Source of the DNA: Nonomuraea jabiensis
GTDB taxonomy: Bacteria > Actinomycetota > Actinomycetes > Streptosporangiales > Streptosporangiaceae
NCBI RefSeq assembly: GCF_014204795.1
Contig: NZ_JACHMB010000001.1
Location: 2,604,001-2,668,000, forward strand
Direction: 5' to 3'
DNA: 64,000 nt
Positions 1 to 10,384 of this stretch are shown one piece after another. The notes below the pieces were generated by a model that was not told the DNA's origin, did not search any database, and saw only the letters and a list, made by a program, of their open reading frames with translations. Within the stretch, counting starts at the first letter, position 1, and each line of letters starts with the position of its first letter. The translations under genes were made by a program, and so were the position numbers.

Positions 1-203
1 CCCGCGAGGCGCTGACTCTCCGGGAGGAGGAGATCCTGGCCACCGTGGCCCGCGGCCGGACCAACAACGAGATCGCCGACGAGCTGCACATCTCCCTCAG
101 CACGGTCAAGAGCCACATCGCGAGCCTCATGCTCAAGCTCGGCGTCCGCAACCGCGTCGAGATCGCCATGTGGGCGTACGAGACCAAGCGCGTCAAGCTC
201 TGA
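1..203 (+). CDS. LuxR/NarL-type regulator, C-terminal end (partial)
   Basis: The frame is open from the window edge and ends in TGA at 201-203. The 66 visible codons form a complete LuxR-type DNA-binding domain: the LTxREEEIL opening, the RTNNEIADELHISLSTVKSHI recognition region, then LMLKLGVRNRVEIAMWAYE. In NarL/FixJ response regulators this domain sits at the C-terminus behind a receiver domain, and the short tail after the HTH fits that. The receiver or sensor part lies outside the window, so response regulator versus stand-alone LuxR protein cannot be decided. It is separated by 99 bases from the next gene and shows no sign of being its operon partner. Confidence 0.9.
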   Translation, partial: REALTLREEEILATVARGRTNNEIADELHISLSTVKSHIASLMLKLGVRNRVEIAMWAYETKRVKL

Positions 204-302
204 TCGGGCCGATCGGCCAGGGAAGAGGTCGTACTTTCGGCTGTAGAGGGCGGGTGGCGGGCCTGGCGACACTGGTCGCAAGTCCCCCCGAAGGAGAGAG
301 CG

Positions 303-1286
303 ATGAAGGCGTTCGTCCTACCCTCGTACGGCTCACCCCTCGTCCTGACCGACGTCGACCAGCCCGTGCCCGGCGACGACGAGGTGCTGGTCCGGGTGCG
401 CGCCACCTCCGTCCAGCCCTACGACTGGCACTTCCTGCGCGGCGAGCCGTACGTGGCGCGCGTGATGGGCGGTGGCGGCCCGGGGCTGCGCAAGCCGCGG
501 TTCAGCGTCCTCGGCGCCGACGTGGCCGGGGAGGTGGAGGCGGTCGGCAAGGACGTGACCGGGTTCCGCCCCGGCGACGAGGTGTACGCGATGCCCAAGA
601 AGGGCGGCTTCGCCGAGTACGTGTGCGTGCAGGAGAGCGAGCTGGCGCTCAAGCCGAGGAACGTGTCGTTCGAGGAGGCGGCGGCGGTGCCGATGGCGGC
701 CGGCACCGCCCTGCTGGCCCTGCGCGACGACGGCCGCGTCCAGCCCGGGCAGCGCGTCCTCGTCAACGGGGCCTCCGGCGGCGTGGGCACGTTCGCCGTC
801 CAGCTCGCCAAGGTGTTCGGCACGCACGTCACCGGCGTGTGCAGCTCAAGGAACGTGGGCCTGGTCCGGTCACTCGGCGCCGACGAGGTCGTCGACTACA
901 CCAAGGAGGACTTCACCCGGAGCGGGCGGCGCTACGACCTGCTGCTGGACATCGCGGGCAGCCGCTCCGGCTCCGCCTGCCGGCGGGTGATGACCCGCAA
1001 GGCGACCCACGTCCTCGTCGGCGGCCCGGCCGGCCGCTGGTTCCAGCCCGCGAGCCACGTGTTCGCGACGCTCGCGGCGGGGCTGTTCGTGTCCCAGCGG
1101 GTGGTCGTGACGGAGGTGGTGCCCTGCACGGAGACCAGGCAGAACCTCATGACGCTGGCCGAGCTGATCGAGAGCGGCGAGATCCACCCGGTGATCGACC
1201 GGACCTATCCGTTCGCGGAGATCCCGGCGGCCGTCAGCTACCAGGAGCAGGGGCACGCGTCCGGCAAGGTCGTCATCTCTCTCTGA
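303..1286 (+). CDS. Zinc-less MDR NAD(P)-dependent alcohol dehydrogenase / quinone oxidoreductase
   Basis: A 327-aa medium-chain reductase of the quinone-oxidoreductase (RTN4IP1-like) branch, which reduces enones or quinones with NAD(P)H in the cytosol. The N-terminal GroES-like fold includes VLGADVAGEVEAVG and FRPGDEVYA. The Rossmann half carries the nucleotide-binding loop NGASGGVGTFAVQLAK, followed by GADEVVDY. The cysteines and glutamate that bind catalytic zinc in true alcohol dehydrogenases are absent. The length is normal for the family. The ATG follows a clear GAAGGAGAGAG ribosome site at about 291-301. The substrate cannot be told from sequence. Confidence 0.9.
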   Translation: MKAFVLPSYGSPLVLTDVDQPVPGDDEVLVRVRATSVQPYDWHFLRGEPYVARVMGGGGPGLRKPRFSVLGADVAGEVEAVGKDVTGFRPGDEVYAMPKKGGFAEYVCVQESELALKPRNVSFEEAAAVPMAAGTALLALRDDGRVQPGQRVLVNGASGGVGTFAVQLAKVFGTHVTGVCSSRNVGLVRSLGADEVVDYTKEDFTRSGRRYDLLLDIAGSRSGSACRRVMTRKATHVLVGGPAGRWFQPASHVFATLAAGLFVSQRVVVTEVVPCTETRQNLMTLAELIESGEIHPVIDRTYPFAEIPAAVSYQEQGHASGKVVISL

Positions 1287-1306
1287 ATCCCACACTATGG
1301 GATGAT

Positions 1307-1344
1307 TTGTCTTATTAAGAGAGACATGTCCTAGAGTTCCGAGC
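1307..1344 (+). promoter_or_regulatory. Predicted leaderless promoter with inverted repeat upstream of the TauE/SafE gene
   Basis: A -35-like TTGTCT (1307-1312) and -10-like TAGAGT (1332-1337) are followed by only seven bases before the ATG at 1345, with no ribosome site, so a leaderless transcript is likely. Between the two boxes lies an imperfect inverted repeat, TGTCT...AGACA (1308-1326), that could be an operator. The regulator is unknown. Confidence 0.45.
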
Positions 1345-2094
1345 ATGACACCACTGGAGATGGTCGCGGTGCTGGCGGCCGGGGTTGCGGCCGGAGGCAT
1401 CAACGCCATCGTGGGCAACGGGTCGCTGATCACGTTCCCCACGCTACTGGCTGTCGGCCTGCCGCCCATCACGGCGAACGTCTCCAACAACATCGGCCTG
1501 GTCCCAGGCGGCATCACCGGCGTCATGGGCTACCGGCCCGAGCTGAAGGGGCAGCGGGAGCGGCTGCTCAGGCTGGCCCCGGCCTCCGTCGTCGGCTCGC
1601 TGGCCGGCGGGCTGCTGCTGCTCACCCTGCCCGAAAGCAGCTTCAACGTGATCGTGAGCGTGCTGATCGCGATGTCCTGCGCGCTGGTCCTCATCCAGCC
1701 CAGGCTCAGCAGCCTGCTGGCCGCCCGGCCCGGGCGCGAGCACGGCGGGCCGTGGCTGTGGCTGGGCGCGCTCGCCGCCGGCGCCTACGGCGGCTACTTC
1801 GGCGCGGGCCAGGGCATCCTGGTCATCGGGCTGATGGGCATCATGCTGGACGAGAAGCTGCAGCGCATCAACGCGGCCAAGAACGTGCTCGTCCTGCTGG
1901 TCAACTTCACCGCCGCCGTCCTGTACGCCCTCGTCGCGGACGTCGACTGGCAGGCCGTGCTGCTGGTGGCGCTGGGCTCGACGGTGGGCGGCTTCCTCGG
2001 CGCGCGCCTGGGGCGCAGGCTGCCCGCGGCGTTCCTGCGCGGCCTGATCGTCTGCATCGGCGTCGTCGCGATCGTCAAGCTCCTGGCGACCTGA
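1345..2094 (+). CDS. TauE/SafE-family sulfite/anion exporter
   Basis: A 249-aa integral membrane protein with about seven or eight hydrophobic segments. The two family repeats each begin with a glycine-rich loop: AAGGINAIVGNGSLITFP near the N-terminus and GAYGGYFGAGQGILVIGL in the middle. TauE/SafE (DUF81) proteins export sulfite, sulfoacetate or related organosulfur anions, but the substrate here is unknown. The gene has its own predicted promoter just upstream. Its TGA stop directly abuts the stop codon of the convergent membrane-protein gene. Confidence 0.88.
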   Translation: MTPLEMVAVLAAGVAAGGINAIVGNGSLITFPTLLAVGLPPITANVSNNIGLVPGGITGVMGYRPELKGQRERLLRLAPASVVGSLAGGLLLLTLPESSFNVIVSVLIAMSCALVLIQPRLSSLLAARPGREHGGPWLWLGALAAGAYGGYFGAGQGILVIGLMGIMLDEKLQRINAAKNVLVLLVNFTAAVLYALVADVDWQAVLLVALGSTVGGFLGARLGRRLPAAFLRGLIVCIGVVAIVKLLAT

Positions 2095-2796
2095 TCAGCC
2101 GGACAGCCCGAAGAAGAAGGCGGCCGGGATCAGCGCCACGACCAGGGTGGCGGCCCACCACCGGGGAGCGGGGCCGTCCCGCAGCACGGCGACCCCGAGT
2201 GGCACGAGCGCGACCGCCAGCCCGGCCAGCGCGACCAGCGAGATCGGGTCGCTGCTGCCCTTGAGCACGCCCAGCGGCAGCCCGGCCGCCAGCGCCAGGC
2301 AGACGCACCGGATCACGCCGAGCGCCCTGGCCCGGTAGGCGCCGACGGCGAGCACGATCCAGCCGGCCATGATGCAGACGTTGACCGCCTTGAACACGTG
2401 GAAGGCGCCGTAGGTCTCGCTGACCGCCTTCTGGGCCGGCGCCAGGCCGAGGGTGTCCACCAGGTGGAAGGCCAGGTGGCTCACCCCGGCGTGGAAGACC
2501 CGTCCGAAAAGGCCGAGGATCACCAGCGTGGCGCCCCATTGCGCCCAGCCGGGGTGCGACCTGCCGATCAGGCGGGCCAGCGAGGTCACCGCGGGCCACA
2601 GGAGCACGATGCCGGCGGCGTACAGGCTGTAGGACAGGACCATCCGCTCGGGCTGGGCGGCGTAGGCGGCGAGCTGATCGGGGAAGAAATCGCCCTCGCC
2701 CGCCCGGATGAGCACCCCGGCGAGCAGCAGCGACGGGCCGAGCACCAGCCCGGCGCCCTCGACCCAGCGCCCGGGAAGCATGTGCGTGATCGTCAT
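2095..2796 (-). CDS. Hypothetical polytopic membrane protein
   Basis: A 233-aa protein with about seven hydrophobic segments and short polar loops, probably in the cytoplasmic membrane. I start it at ATG 2796 (MTITHMLPG) because the region upstream in the same frame is low-complexity and non-hydrophobic, and a purine-rich GGATCGG lies just before this ATG. The frame stays open to 2868. I recognise no motif (FGRVFHAGVSHLAFH is the most distinctive stretch) and assign no function. It converges tightly on the TauE/SafE gene and diverges from the AAA+ gene. Confidence 0.7.
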   Translation of the reverse strand: MTITHMLPGRWVEGAGLVLGPSLLLAGVLIRAGEGDFFPDQLAAYAAQPERMVLSYSLYAAGIVLLWPAVTSLARLIGRSHPGWAQWGATLVILGLFGRVFHAGVSHLAFHLVDTLGLAPAQKAVSETYGAFHVFKAVNVCIMAGWIVLAVGAYRARALGVIRCVCLALAAGLPLGVLKGSSDPISLVALAGLAVALVPLGVAVLRDGPAPRWWAATLVVALIPAAFFFGLSG

Positions 2797-2940
2797 GCCA
2801 CCGATCCAAGCGGCGGGCGCGCCCGCGCACACGGGCGCTGTCGCGAGAACCGGAGGTAGAGCCAGCACTACCTCTCCCTTGAAGGAGTAGTCTGCGTAGT
2901 TTTAGTACGACCGAATCCTGCGACAGAAGGGACCAGGCAC

Positions 2941-4284
2941 GTGCTCGACGATGCCGGCCTCCAGGCACTACGCGAGGCGGCGCGCCTGTCTCCCGACAAC
3001 CTCCCGCTCCGCCGGCATCTCGCCGAGCAGCTCCTGACCAGGGGATACCTGGCCGACGCCGAGGCCGAGTTCCGCGCCGCGCTCCTGCTCGCGCCCAAGG
3101 ACCCGGACATCTCGGCGGGGCTGGCGGAGGCGTTCGTCCGGCAGAGCGCCCACGGCGCGGCGCTGTCGGCGCTGGAGCCGTTCCTGGCCTCGCCCGGCTA
3201 CCCGCCGCGGATGGGCGTGCTCGCGGCCAGGGCGCTGCTCGGCGAGGGCGACTTCGGCCGGGCGGCCTACCGCTACCACGAGGCGGTCTCCCGCGACGCG
3301 TCCGTCGCCGACCCCGAGCTGGCCGCCCGCCTGACCACCCCGGTCGCCCCGTCCGTGCCCGCGGCGCCCGCCCCGTACGCGACGACGCCGGCGGACGCGC
3401 CCTCCGGCGCGGAGGTGGAGAGGTCGAAGGTCACCTTCGCCGACGTGGCCGGGATGGAGGCGGTCAAGGAGGCGCTGCGGGTGAAGCTGCTGCTGCCGCT
3501 CCAGCAGCCCGAGCTGTTCGCCGCGTACGGCAAGCGCGCCGGCGGCGGCGTCCTGATGTACGGCCCACCCGGAGCGGGCAAGACCCACCTGGCCAGGGCC
3601 GCGGCCGGCGAGCTCGGCGCGGCGTTCGTCAACGTCGGCCTGTCCGACATCCTCGACATGTACGTCGGATCGAGCGAGCGCAACCTGCGCGCCACGTTCG
3701 AGCTGGCCCGCCGCAACCGCCCGTGCGTGCTGTTCTTCGACGAGGTGGACGCGCTGGCCGCGCGCCGCTCCGACATGCGCCAGGCCCACACCCGGCAGCT
3801 GGTCAACCAGTTCCTGGCCGAGCTCGACGGCGTGGACCAGGACGCCAACGAGGGCGTCCTGGTGCTGGCCGCCACGAACGCGCCCTGGTACATCGACGTG
3901 GCGTTCCGCCGCCCGGGCCGGTTCGACCAGCTCGTGTTCGTGCCGCCGCCCGACGCGTCGGCGCGCGCGGCCATCCTGCGCCTGCTCTGCCGCGACAAGC
4001 CGCTGGCCGAGATGGACTTCGACGCGGTGGCGCGGGTGACCGACCACTTCGTCGGCGCGGACCTGAAGGGCGTGGTGGACCGCGCGGTGGAGGTCAAGCT
4101 CCAGCAGTCGATCAGCGCCGGCCGGCCCATCCCGATGAACACCCACGACCTGCTGGCCGTCGCCCAGAACACCCGGCCCACGGCCGTGCGCGAGTGGCTG
4201 GCCACCGCGCGCAACTACGTGCTGCACGCCAACGAGTCCGGCGCGTGGGACGAGCTGATGCCCTGGATCAAGGGCAAGCGGTGA
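2941..4284 (+). CDS. AAA+ ATPase with N-terminal TPR region
   Basis: A 447-aa protein. Residues ~1-120 are TPR-like helical repeats. A Pro/Ala-rich linker (~125-160) leads to an FtsH/Cdc48-type AAA+ module. Walker A is GPPGAGKT (K214), Walker B is VLFFDEVDA, and sensor 1 is ATNAP. The usual second arginine-finger segment is present as RRPGRFDQLVF. No protease domain or transmembrane segment follows, so it is a soluble remodelling ATPase, not FtsH. It starts at GTG 2941 after GAAGGGA. Its stop overlaps the next start in GTGA (4281-4284), so the following TPR membrane protein is very likely its partner. The target is unknown. Confidence 0.88.
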   Translation: MLDDAGLQALREAARLSPDNLPLRRHLAEQLLTRGYLADAEAEFRAALLLAPKDPDISAGLAEAFVRQSAHGAALSALEPFLASPGYPPRMGVLAARALLGEGDFGRAAYRYHEAVSRDASVADPELAARLTTPVAPSVPAAPAPYATTPADAPSGAEVERSKVTFADVAGMEAVKEALRVKLLLPLQQPELFAAYGKRAGGGVLMYGPPGAGKTHLARAAAGELGAAFVNVGLSDILDMYVGSSERNLRATFELARRNRPCVLFFDEVDALAARRSDMRQAHTRQLVNQFLAELDGVDQDANEGVLVLAATNAPWYIDVAFRRPGRFDQLVFVPPPDASARAAILRLLCRDKPLAEMDFDAVARVTDHFVGADLKGVVDRAVEVKLQQSISAGRPIPMNTHDLLAVAQNTRPTAVREWLATARNYVLHANESGAWDELMPWIKGKR

Positions 4285-5483
4285 ACCCTCGCGAGTCGAT
4301 CCTGCGGGCGGGCACGCTGCTGCGGATGCGCCGCCCGGCCGACGCGGAGCGGGAGCTGCGCGGCGTGCTCGCCGTCCAGCCCGAGCACTTCACCGCGTTC
4401 TCGCTGCTCGGCCTGGCCCTCGTCCAGCAGGGCAGGACCGCCGAGGCCGTGTCCGCGGCCCAGGAAGCGGTACGGCTGGCGCCCGACCAGTCGTACCCGC
4501 ACTACATGGCCGGGCAGGTCTACCTCCGCATCCAGCGGCCGGACCTGGCCGTCACCGCCGCCGAGACGTCGCTGGCGCACAACCCCGAGTCGGCGTCGAC
4601 CTGGGAGCTGCTGGCCCGCGCCCACCTGCGGCTGGGCCGGTACCGCCAGGTGGTCGAGGCGGCCCACCGGGGGCTGGCCATCGATCCGCAGGAGTCCGAC
4701 CTGGTGAGCCTCCTGGCCATGGCGCACGTCCAGCTCGGGGAGGCGGAGCAGGCCAGGGCCGCCGCCGCGGACGCCGTACGGCTCGATCCGGAGAGCGAGA
4801 CCGCGCACCTGGCGTACGGCCACGCGGCGCTGCTCGCCGGCGACGCGAAGACGGCCGCCGCGGCCTTCCGCGAGGTGCTCCGCCTCGACCCCGGCTTCGA
4901 CCCGGCCAGGGACCTCCTCGTCACGGCGCTCAAGCAGCGCAACCCGCTCTACCGGATCCTGTCGAACCTGCGCGGCCGGTTCCTGGGCGGCTGGCGGATG
5001 GTCCTCCTGCTGCCCGCCGTGCCGCCGCTCATCGCCGTGTTCGTCCTCATCGCGGTGCTGCACTGGGCGGCGTGGGTGGCCGAGGCGGTGACCGTGCTGC
5101 GGCTGGCCCGCGCGAAGGCGACCAGGCTGCTGTTCGAGGGCGTCGAGGCCCGCGTGGCCGTCGCGAGCTGCGCGCTGCTGGCCGCCGGGGTGGGCGTGCT
5201 CGCGCTGGGCATCGCGCTCGGCCAGGACGCGCTCGGCACGGCGGGGGCGGCGCTCATGGCGCTGGTCACCCCGGTGCAGGAGGCCACGCACACGGGCTCG
5301 GCCCGCGGGCGCCGCGTGCTGTACGGCTGGACGGGGCTGCTCGCGGTCGCGATCGTCGCGTCCGTGGTCCTCGGCTCGACGAGCGTCGCGCTGCTGGCCG
5401 GGTACGCCGGGATCGGCACGATCTGGGTGGCCGCGGGCGTCCGCCGGTTGTCCCCCGCTCCCGAGCGCCAGCCGGCCCGGTGA
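4281..5483 (+). CDS. TPR protein with C-terminal membrane segments, coupled to the AAA+ ATPase
   Basis: A 400-aa protein starting at GTG 4281, which overlaps the ATPase stop by four bases (GTGA) and implies translational coupling. The first ~225 residues are tandem TPR repeats with typical spacing, for example AFSLLGLALVQQGRTAEAV, TWELLARAHLRLGRYRQVVE and AHLAYGHAALLAGDAKTAA. Several hydrophobic helices follow, from about residue 240 to the end. The topology suggests a cytoplasmic TPR scaffold held at the membrane that could recruit the ATPase. The open frame continues upstream into the ATPase gene, but that part is a shadow reading. Its TGA is also the start of a TGAAACTTTCA palindrome. Confidence 0.82.
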   Translation: MNPRESILRAGTLLRMRRPADAERELRGVLAVQPEHFTAFSLLGLALVQQGRTAEAVSAAQEAVRLAPDQSYPHYMAGQVYLRIQRPDLAVTAAETSLAHNPESASTWELLARAHLRLGRYRQVVEAAHRGLAIDPQESDLVSLLAMAHVQLGEAEQARAAAADAVRLDPESETAHLAYGHAALLAGDAKTAAAAFREVLRLDPGFDPARDLLVTALKQRNPLYRILSNLRGRFLGGWRMVLLLPAVPPLIAVFVLIAVLHWAAWVAEAVTVLRLARAKATRLLFEGVEARVAVASCALLAAGVGVLALGIALGQDALGTAGAALMALVTPVQEATHTGSARGRRVLYGWTGLLAVAIVASVVLGSTSVALLAGYAGIGTIWVAAGVRRLSPAPERQPAR

Positions 5484-5491
5484 AACTTTCA
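5481..5491. promoter_or_regulatory. TGAAACTTTCA palindrome upstream of GH5 cellulase
   Basis: The 11-bp odd palindrome TGAAA-C-TTTCA sits 104 bp before the GH5 start and overlaps the preceding stop codon. The same 11-mer, in the other orientation, is found at 24128-24138 upstream of the GH9 cellulase. GAAASTTTC-type palindromes are known before plant-polysaccharide hydrolase genes in actinomycetes. That both are operators of one LacI-type regulator is inference. Confidence 0.55.
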
Positions 5492-5534
5492 AGCATTCTG
5501 CCTGGTCACAGCCATAGCACCCACGGTGCGTTGA

Positions 5535-7157
<1,623 letters not shown>

Positions 7158-7216
7158 CCGGCCTCGAAAGCTCCCGCCGTCGCGGGCGGACGCGCTCCCG
7201 CCCGCGGCTCCCGAAC

Positions 7217-7264
7217 GAGCGCCCGCCCCGCGATCCACGACCCAGCACCGCGGGGCGGGCGCTC
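7217..7264 (+). terminator. Strong intrinsic terminator after GH5 cellulase
   Basis: A perfect 16-bp inverted repeat (GAGCGCCCGCCCCGCG at 7217-7232, its complement at 7249-7264) with a 16-base loop, followed by a pyrimidine-rich GCCTTTCCCTTCC tract. It lies about 60 bases after the cellulase stop. Confidence 0.85.
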
Positions 7265-7410
7265 GCCTTTCCCTTCCCCAAGGGAGCGCATCCTCTTCCA
7301 CGGCCCTCCCCCAAGAACAGCGCCCCTAACGTCTCCCCCCGAAAGGACAGCAACCCCAACAGCCCTCCCTCTCCCCAAGGGACGGCAACCCGCTGCGGCG
7401 GGAAGGAGGG

Positions 7411-7439
7411 TTGACCCGGGGTCGCACGTAGTGGATAAC
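7411..7439 (+). promoter_or_regulatory. Predicted promoter of the LAL regulator
   Basis: TTGACC (7411-7416), a 17-base spacer and GATAAC (7434-7439) make a good housekeeping-type promoter about 46 bases before the ATG. A CGGAG ribosome site precedes the start. Confidence 0.55.
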
Positions 7440-7484
7440 GGATTCCGACAAAGGGAGTAAACCTGCACTGTTACGGAGACCCCG

Positions 7485-10349
7485 ATGGCAAGCGCGGCTT
7501 CTCCCGCATTGGTCGGGCGCGACACCCAGTTGCGGCTGCTCACCGGCGCCATCGCGGAGCCACCCTCCGTCATCCAGGTGCAGGGCGAGGCAGGCATAGG
7601 CAAGACCAGGCTCGTCAGAGCGGCCATCGACCCCCTGCGCAGAAGCGATCGGACGGTGCTGCTCGGCCACTGCCACCAGATCCGCGAGCCGCTCCCGTAC
7701 GGCCCGGTCCTCGACGCGCTCCGGGACGTCGCCCCCGCGCTCCCGCCCCAGGACCGGCTCAGCCCCCTCACCGGCGTCCTGCGCGGCCACCTGCCCGAGC
7801 TGGCCGGCCACCTCCCGCCCGCCCCCTCGCCACCCGTGTTCGACGATCCGCGGGCCGAGCGGCACCGGCTGTTCCGGGCCGTCCACGCGCTGCTGGCCGC
7901 GGCCGGCCCCGTCGTCCTCGTCGTGGAGGACCTGCACTGGGCCGACGACGGCACCCGTGACCTGCTGCGCTTCCTCACCGACCAGCCGCCCGACGGGCTG
8001 GCGCTGGTGGTGACGTTCCGGCGGGAGGAGCTGCCGGTGCCGGGGCTGCCGTTCGGGCACGCGTACCGGCGGACTCCCGGGGTGCGCGGCGAGGTGATCT
8101 CGCTGACCCCGCTCGACGTCGAGGGCGTGCGCAGCCTCACCGCCGCGCTGCTCGGCCGGTCGGCGCCGACCCGCGAGTTCGCCGCCCGGTTGCACGAACG
8201 CACCGCGGGAGTGCCGTTCGTGATCGAGGAGGTGGTGCGCTCGCTGCTCGACGACGAGGGCCGCTTACCCGAGCCGGACGCGCTCGACCGCATGGCCGTG
8301 CCGCTGCTGCTGCGCGAGGCGATGGCCGAACGGCTCGCCGGGCTGTCGCCGGCCGCGCTGCGCGTCGTGCGCGCCGCCGCCGTCCTGGGGCTGCCCGCCG
8401 ACGAGACCCTGATCGCCGCCGTGTCCGCGCCCACCCCGTCCGAGCCCGGGCTGGGCCAGGCGCTGGAGGCCGGCGTGCTGCTCGAGCACAAGGACGGCCA
8501 GTACGGCTTCCGCCACACCCTCGCCCAGCAGGCCGTCTACGACACCATCCCCGGCCCCGAGCGCCGCCAGATCCACCACCGGGCCATGACCGCGCTGTCC
8601 GGGCTCGACCTGCCGCCCCTCGTCCAGCTCGCCCACCACGCCCGCCGCGCCGGCGACTACGCGGCCTGGCAGCGCCACGGCGCCGCCGCCGCCGACCACG
8701 CCGCCGCGCTGGGCGACATCCCGCTCGCCGTCGAGGTGCTCGAAGGGCTGCTCGCCGACCCCAAGCTCCCCCACGACGCCCGCGGCCCGCTGGCGCTCAG
8801 CCTCAGCAGGGTCGCCGCCATCGGCCTGTCCCACCGCCGCGTCGTACGCATCCTGCGCCACCTGCTGTCGGACGACTTCCTGTCCCCGCAGGTACGCGGC
8901 CAGGCCCGGCTCAACCTGGGCGTGCTCCTGTCCAACCAGGCGGGCGCGGTCGCCGCGGGCCGCCAGGAGATCCTGGCCGCGCTCCCCGACCTGCACGACA
9001 ACCCCAGCCTGGCCGCCCGCGGGCTGGCCCTGCTGGCGATGCCCGCGTGGGGCGGCGAGCCGCTCTCCATGCACCAGGAGTGGATGGTGCAGGCGGAGAA
9101 GCTCCTCGACGACCGCGATCCTGAGCTGACCGCCGCCGTGCTGGTCAACAAGGTCACCCTCGCCATGCTGGTCGGCGCGCCGGACGCCTTCGAGCTGGTG
9201 GGGGCGCTGCCGGTCAACGACCCGGCCCCGGCCGTACGCCGCCAGGTGGCGCGCGGCTACTCCAACCTGTACGACGCCGCGGTGGCGCTCGGTCACTACG
9301 CGGCGGCCGAGCGGTTCGCGGGCCAGAGCAGGCGCATCGCCGAGGAGACCGGCGCGCTCTACCCGGAGTTCCTGGTGGAGATGTCGTCGATCCGGCTCGA
9401 CCTGCTGACCGGCCGCTGGGAGGGGCTGCGCGAGCGGGCCGTCGCCGCCGTCGAGATGAGCTTCGAGGCGCCGCTGCTGGCGGTGGACGCCCGGCTGACG
9501 CTCGGCATGCTGGCCCTGGCCAGGGGCGAGTGGGAGGAGGCCGGCGCGCATCTGGAGGCGGCCGGCGTACGCGACCTGGACTCGGGCTTCCTGCCCGTCG
9601 CCGCGGCGGCCTCCAGCGGGCTGGTGGAGCTGCATTTGACCCGCGACTCGCCGGAGTCGGCGCTGCGCGAGGCCGATCTGGCGGTGGGCAGGCTCCGGCG
9701 CAAGGGCGTGTGGGTGTGGGGCGACCAGCTCGTGCCGGCCGCCGTCCTCGCGCTGCTCAAGGCGGGCAGGCGGGGCGCGGCGGCGGATCTGGTGGCGGAG
9801 TTCGCGGCGGGGATCGAGGGCAGGAACGCGCCGTCCGCGGCGGCCGGGCTGGACGCCGCCAGAGGGGCGCTGGCCCAGGACGCGGAGGAGGCGGTCCGCT
9901 ACCACGCCCTGGCCCGGGGCGCGTACGAGGCGATGCCGCGGCCGTACGGCGCGGCGCGGGCGGCGGAGTCCGAGGCGGGCGCGCGGTTCGCGCTCGGCGA
10001 CCGGGCGGGGGCCGCCGACCTCGTCGCCGACGCGGGCGAGCGGTACGCGGCGCTCGGCGCCACCCACGACGCGGCCCGCTGCCGCCACCTGCTGCGCGAG
10101 ATCGATCCGACCGGGGCGCGGCGCAGGGGCCGGCGGGGCCGCAGCGGGGTGCTGTCGCCCCGGGAGAGCGAGGTGGCCAGGCTGGTCGCGCTCGGCCGGA
10201 CGAACCGGGAGATCGCGGAGGTGCTGTTCCTGTCGCGCCGCACGGTGGACACCCACGTGGCCAAGGTGCTGCAGAAGCTCGGCGTGCGGACGAGGGCGGA
10301 CGTGCGGGAGCCCCGGCCGGACGACCGGCCGGGGCTCGTGGAGAGCTAG
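7485..10349 (+). CDS. Large ATP-binding LuxR-family (LAL) transcriptional regulator
   Basis: A 954-aa protein of the MalT/LAL class. An N-terminal ATPase domain has Walker A EAGIGKTR (residues ~30-37) and Walker B VVLVVEDLHWAD. A long helical TPR-like sensor region follows, and the C-terminus is a LuxR HTH, LSPRESEVARLVALGRTNRE...SRRTVDTHVAKVLQKLGV. Such proteins are ATP-dependent activators of carbon-use or secondary-metabolite genes. Its position between secreted cellulase and protease genes suggests, but does not prove, control of exoenzymes. The last codons (GLVES-stop) are repeated in frame twice more after the stop. Confidence 0.92.
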   Translation: MASAASPALVGRDTQLRLLTGAIAEPPSVIQVQGEAGIGKTRLVRAAIDPLRRSDRTVLLGHCHQIREPLPYGPVLDALRDVAPALPPQDRLSPLTGVLRGHLPELAGHLPPAPSPPVFDDPRAERHRLFRAVHALLAAAGPVVLVVEDLHWADDGTRDLLRFLTDQPPDGLALVVTFRREELPVPGLPFGHAYRRTPGVRGEVISLTPLDVEGVRSLTAALLGRSAPTREFAARLHERTAGVPFVIEEVVRSLLDDEGRLPEPDALDRMAVPLLLREAMAERLAGLSPAALRVVRAAAVLGLPADETLIAAVSAPTPSEPGLGQALEAGVLLEHKDGQYGFRHTLAQQAVYDTIPGPERRQIHHRAMTALSGLDLPPLVQLAHHARRAGDYAAWQRHGAAAADHAAALGDIPLAVEVLEGLLADPKLPHDARGPLALSLSRVAAIGLSHRRVVRILRHLLSDDFLSPQVRGQARLNLGVLLSNQAGAVAAGRQEILAALPDLHDNPSLAARGLALLAMPAWGGEPLSMHQEWMVQAEKLLDDRDPELTAAVLVNKVTLAMLVGAPDAFELVGALPVNDPAPAVRRQVARGYSNLYDAAVALGHYAAAERFAGQSRRIAEETGALYPEFLVEMSSIRLDLLTGRWEGLRERAVAAVEMSFEAPLLAVDARLTLGMLALARGEWEEAGAHLEAAGVRDLDSGFLPVAAAASSGLVELHLTRDSPESALREADLAVGRLRRKGVWVWGDQLVPAAVLALLKAGRRGAAADLVAEFAAGIEGRNAPSAAAGLDAARGALAQDAEEAVRYHALARGAYEAMPRPYGAARAAESEAGARFALGDRAGAADLVADAGERYAALGATHDAARCRHLLREIDPTGARRRGRRGRSGVLSPRESEVARLVALGRTNREIAEVLFLSRRTVDTHVAKVLQKLGVRTRADVREPRPDDRPGLVES

Positions 10350-10384
10350 GGGCTCGTGGAGAGCTAGGGGCTCGCGGAGAGCTA
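10331..10384. repeat. Three tandem 18-bp repeats at a convergent gene junction
   Basis: The unit GGGGCTCGTGGAGAGCTA occurs at 10331-10348, 10349-10366 and, with one change, 10367-10384. The first copy is the 3' end of the LAL gene, so translation past its stop would meet further in-frame stops. The CTA ending the last copy is the stop codon (TAG) of the protease gene on the other strand. Confidence 0.9.

Larger units (their letters stand above)
7158..7484 (+). other. Intergenic region between cellulase and LAL regulator
   Basis: A 327-base stretch without a convincing gene. It holds the intrinsic terminator of the cellulase (7217-7264), then a pyrimidine-rich tract with repeated CCCCAAGGGA segments (near 7276 and 7374), and the predicted promoter of the regulator (7411-7439). 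Open frames here are short and lack ribosome sites. Confidence 0.7.
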
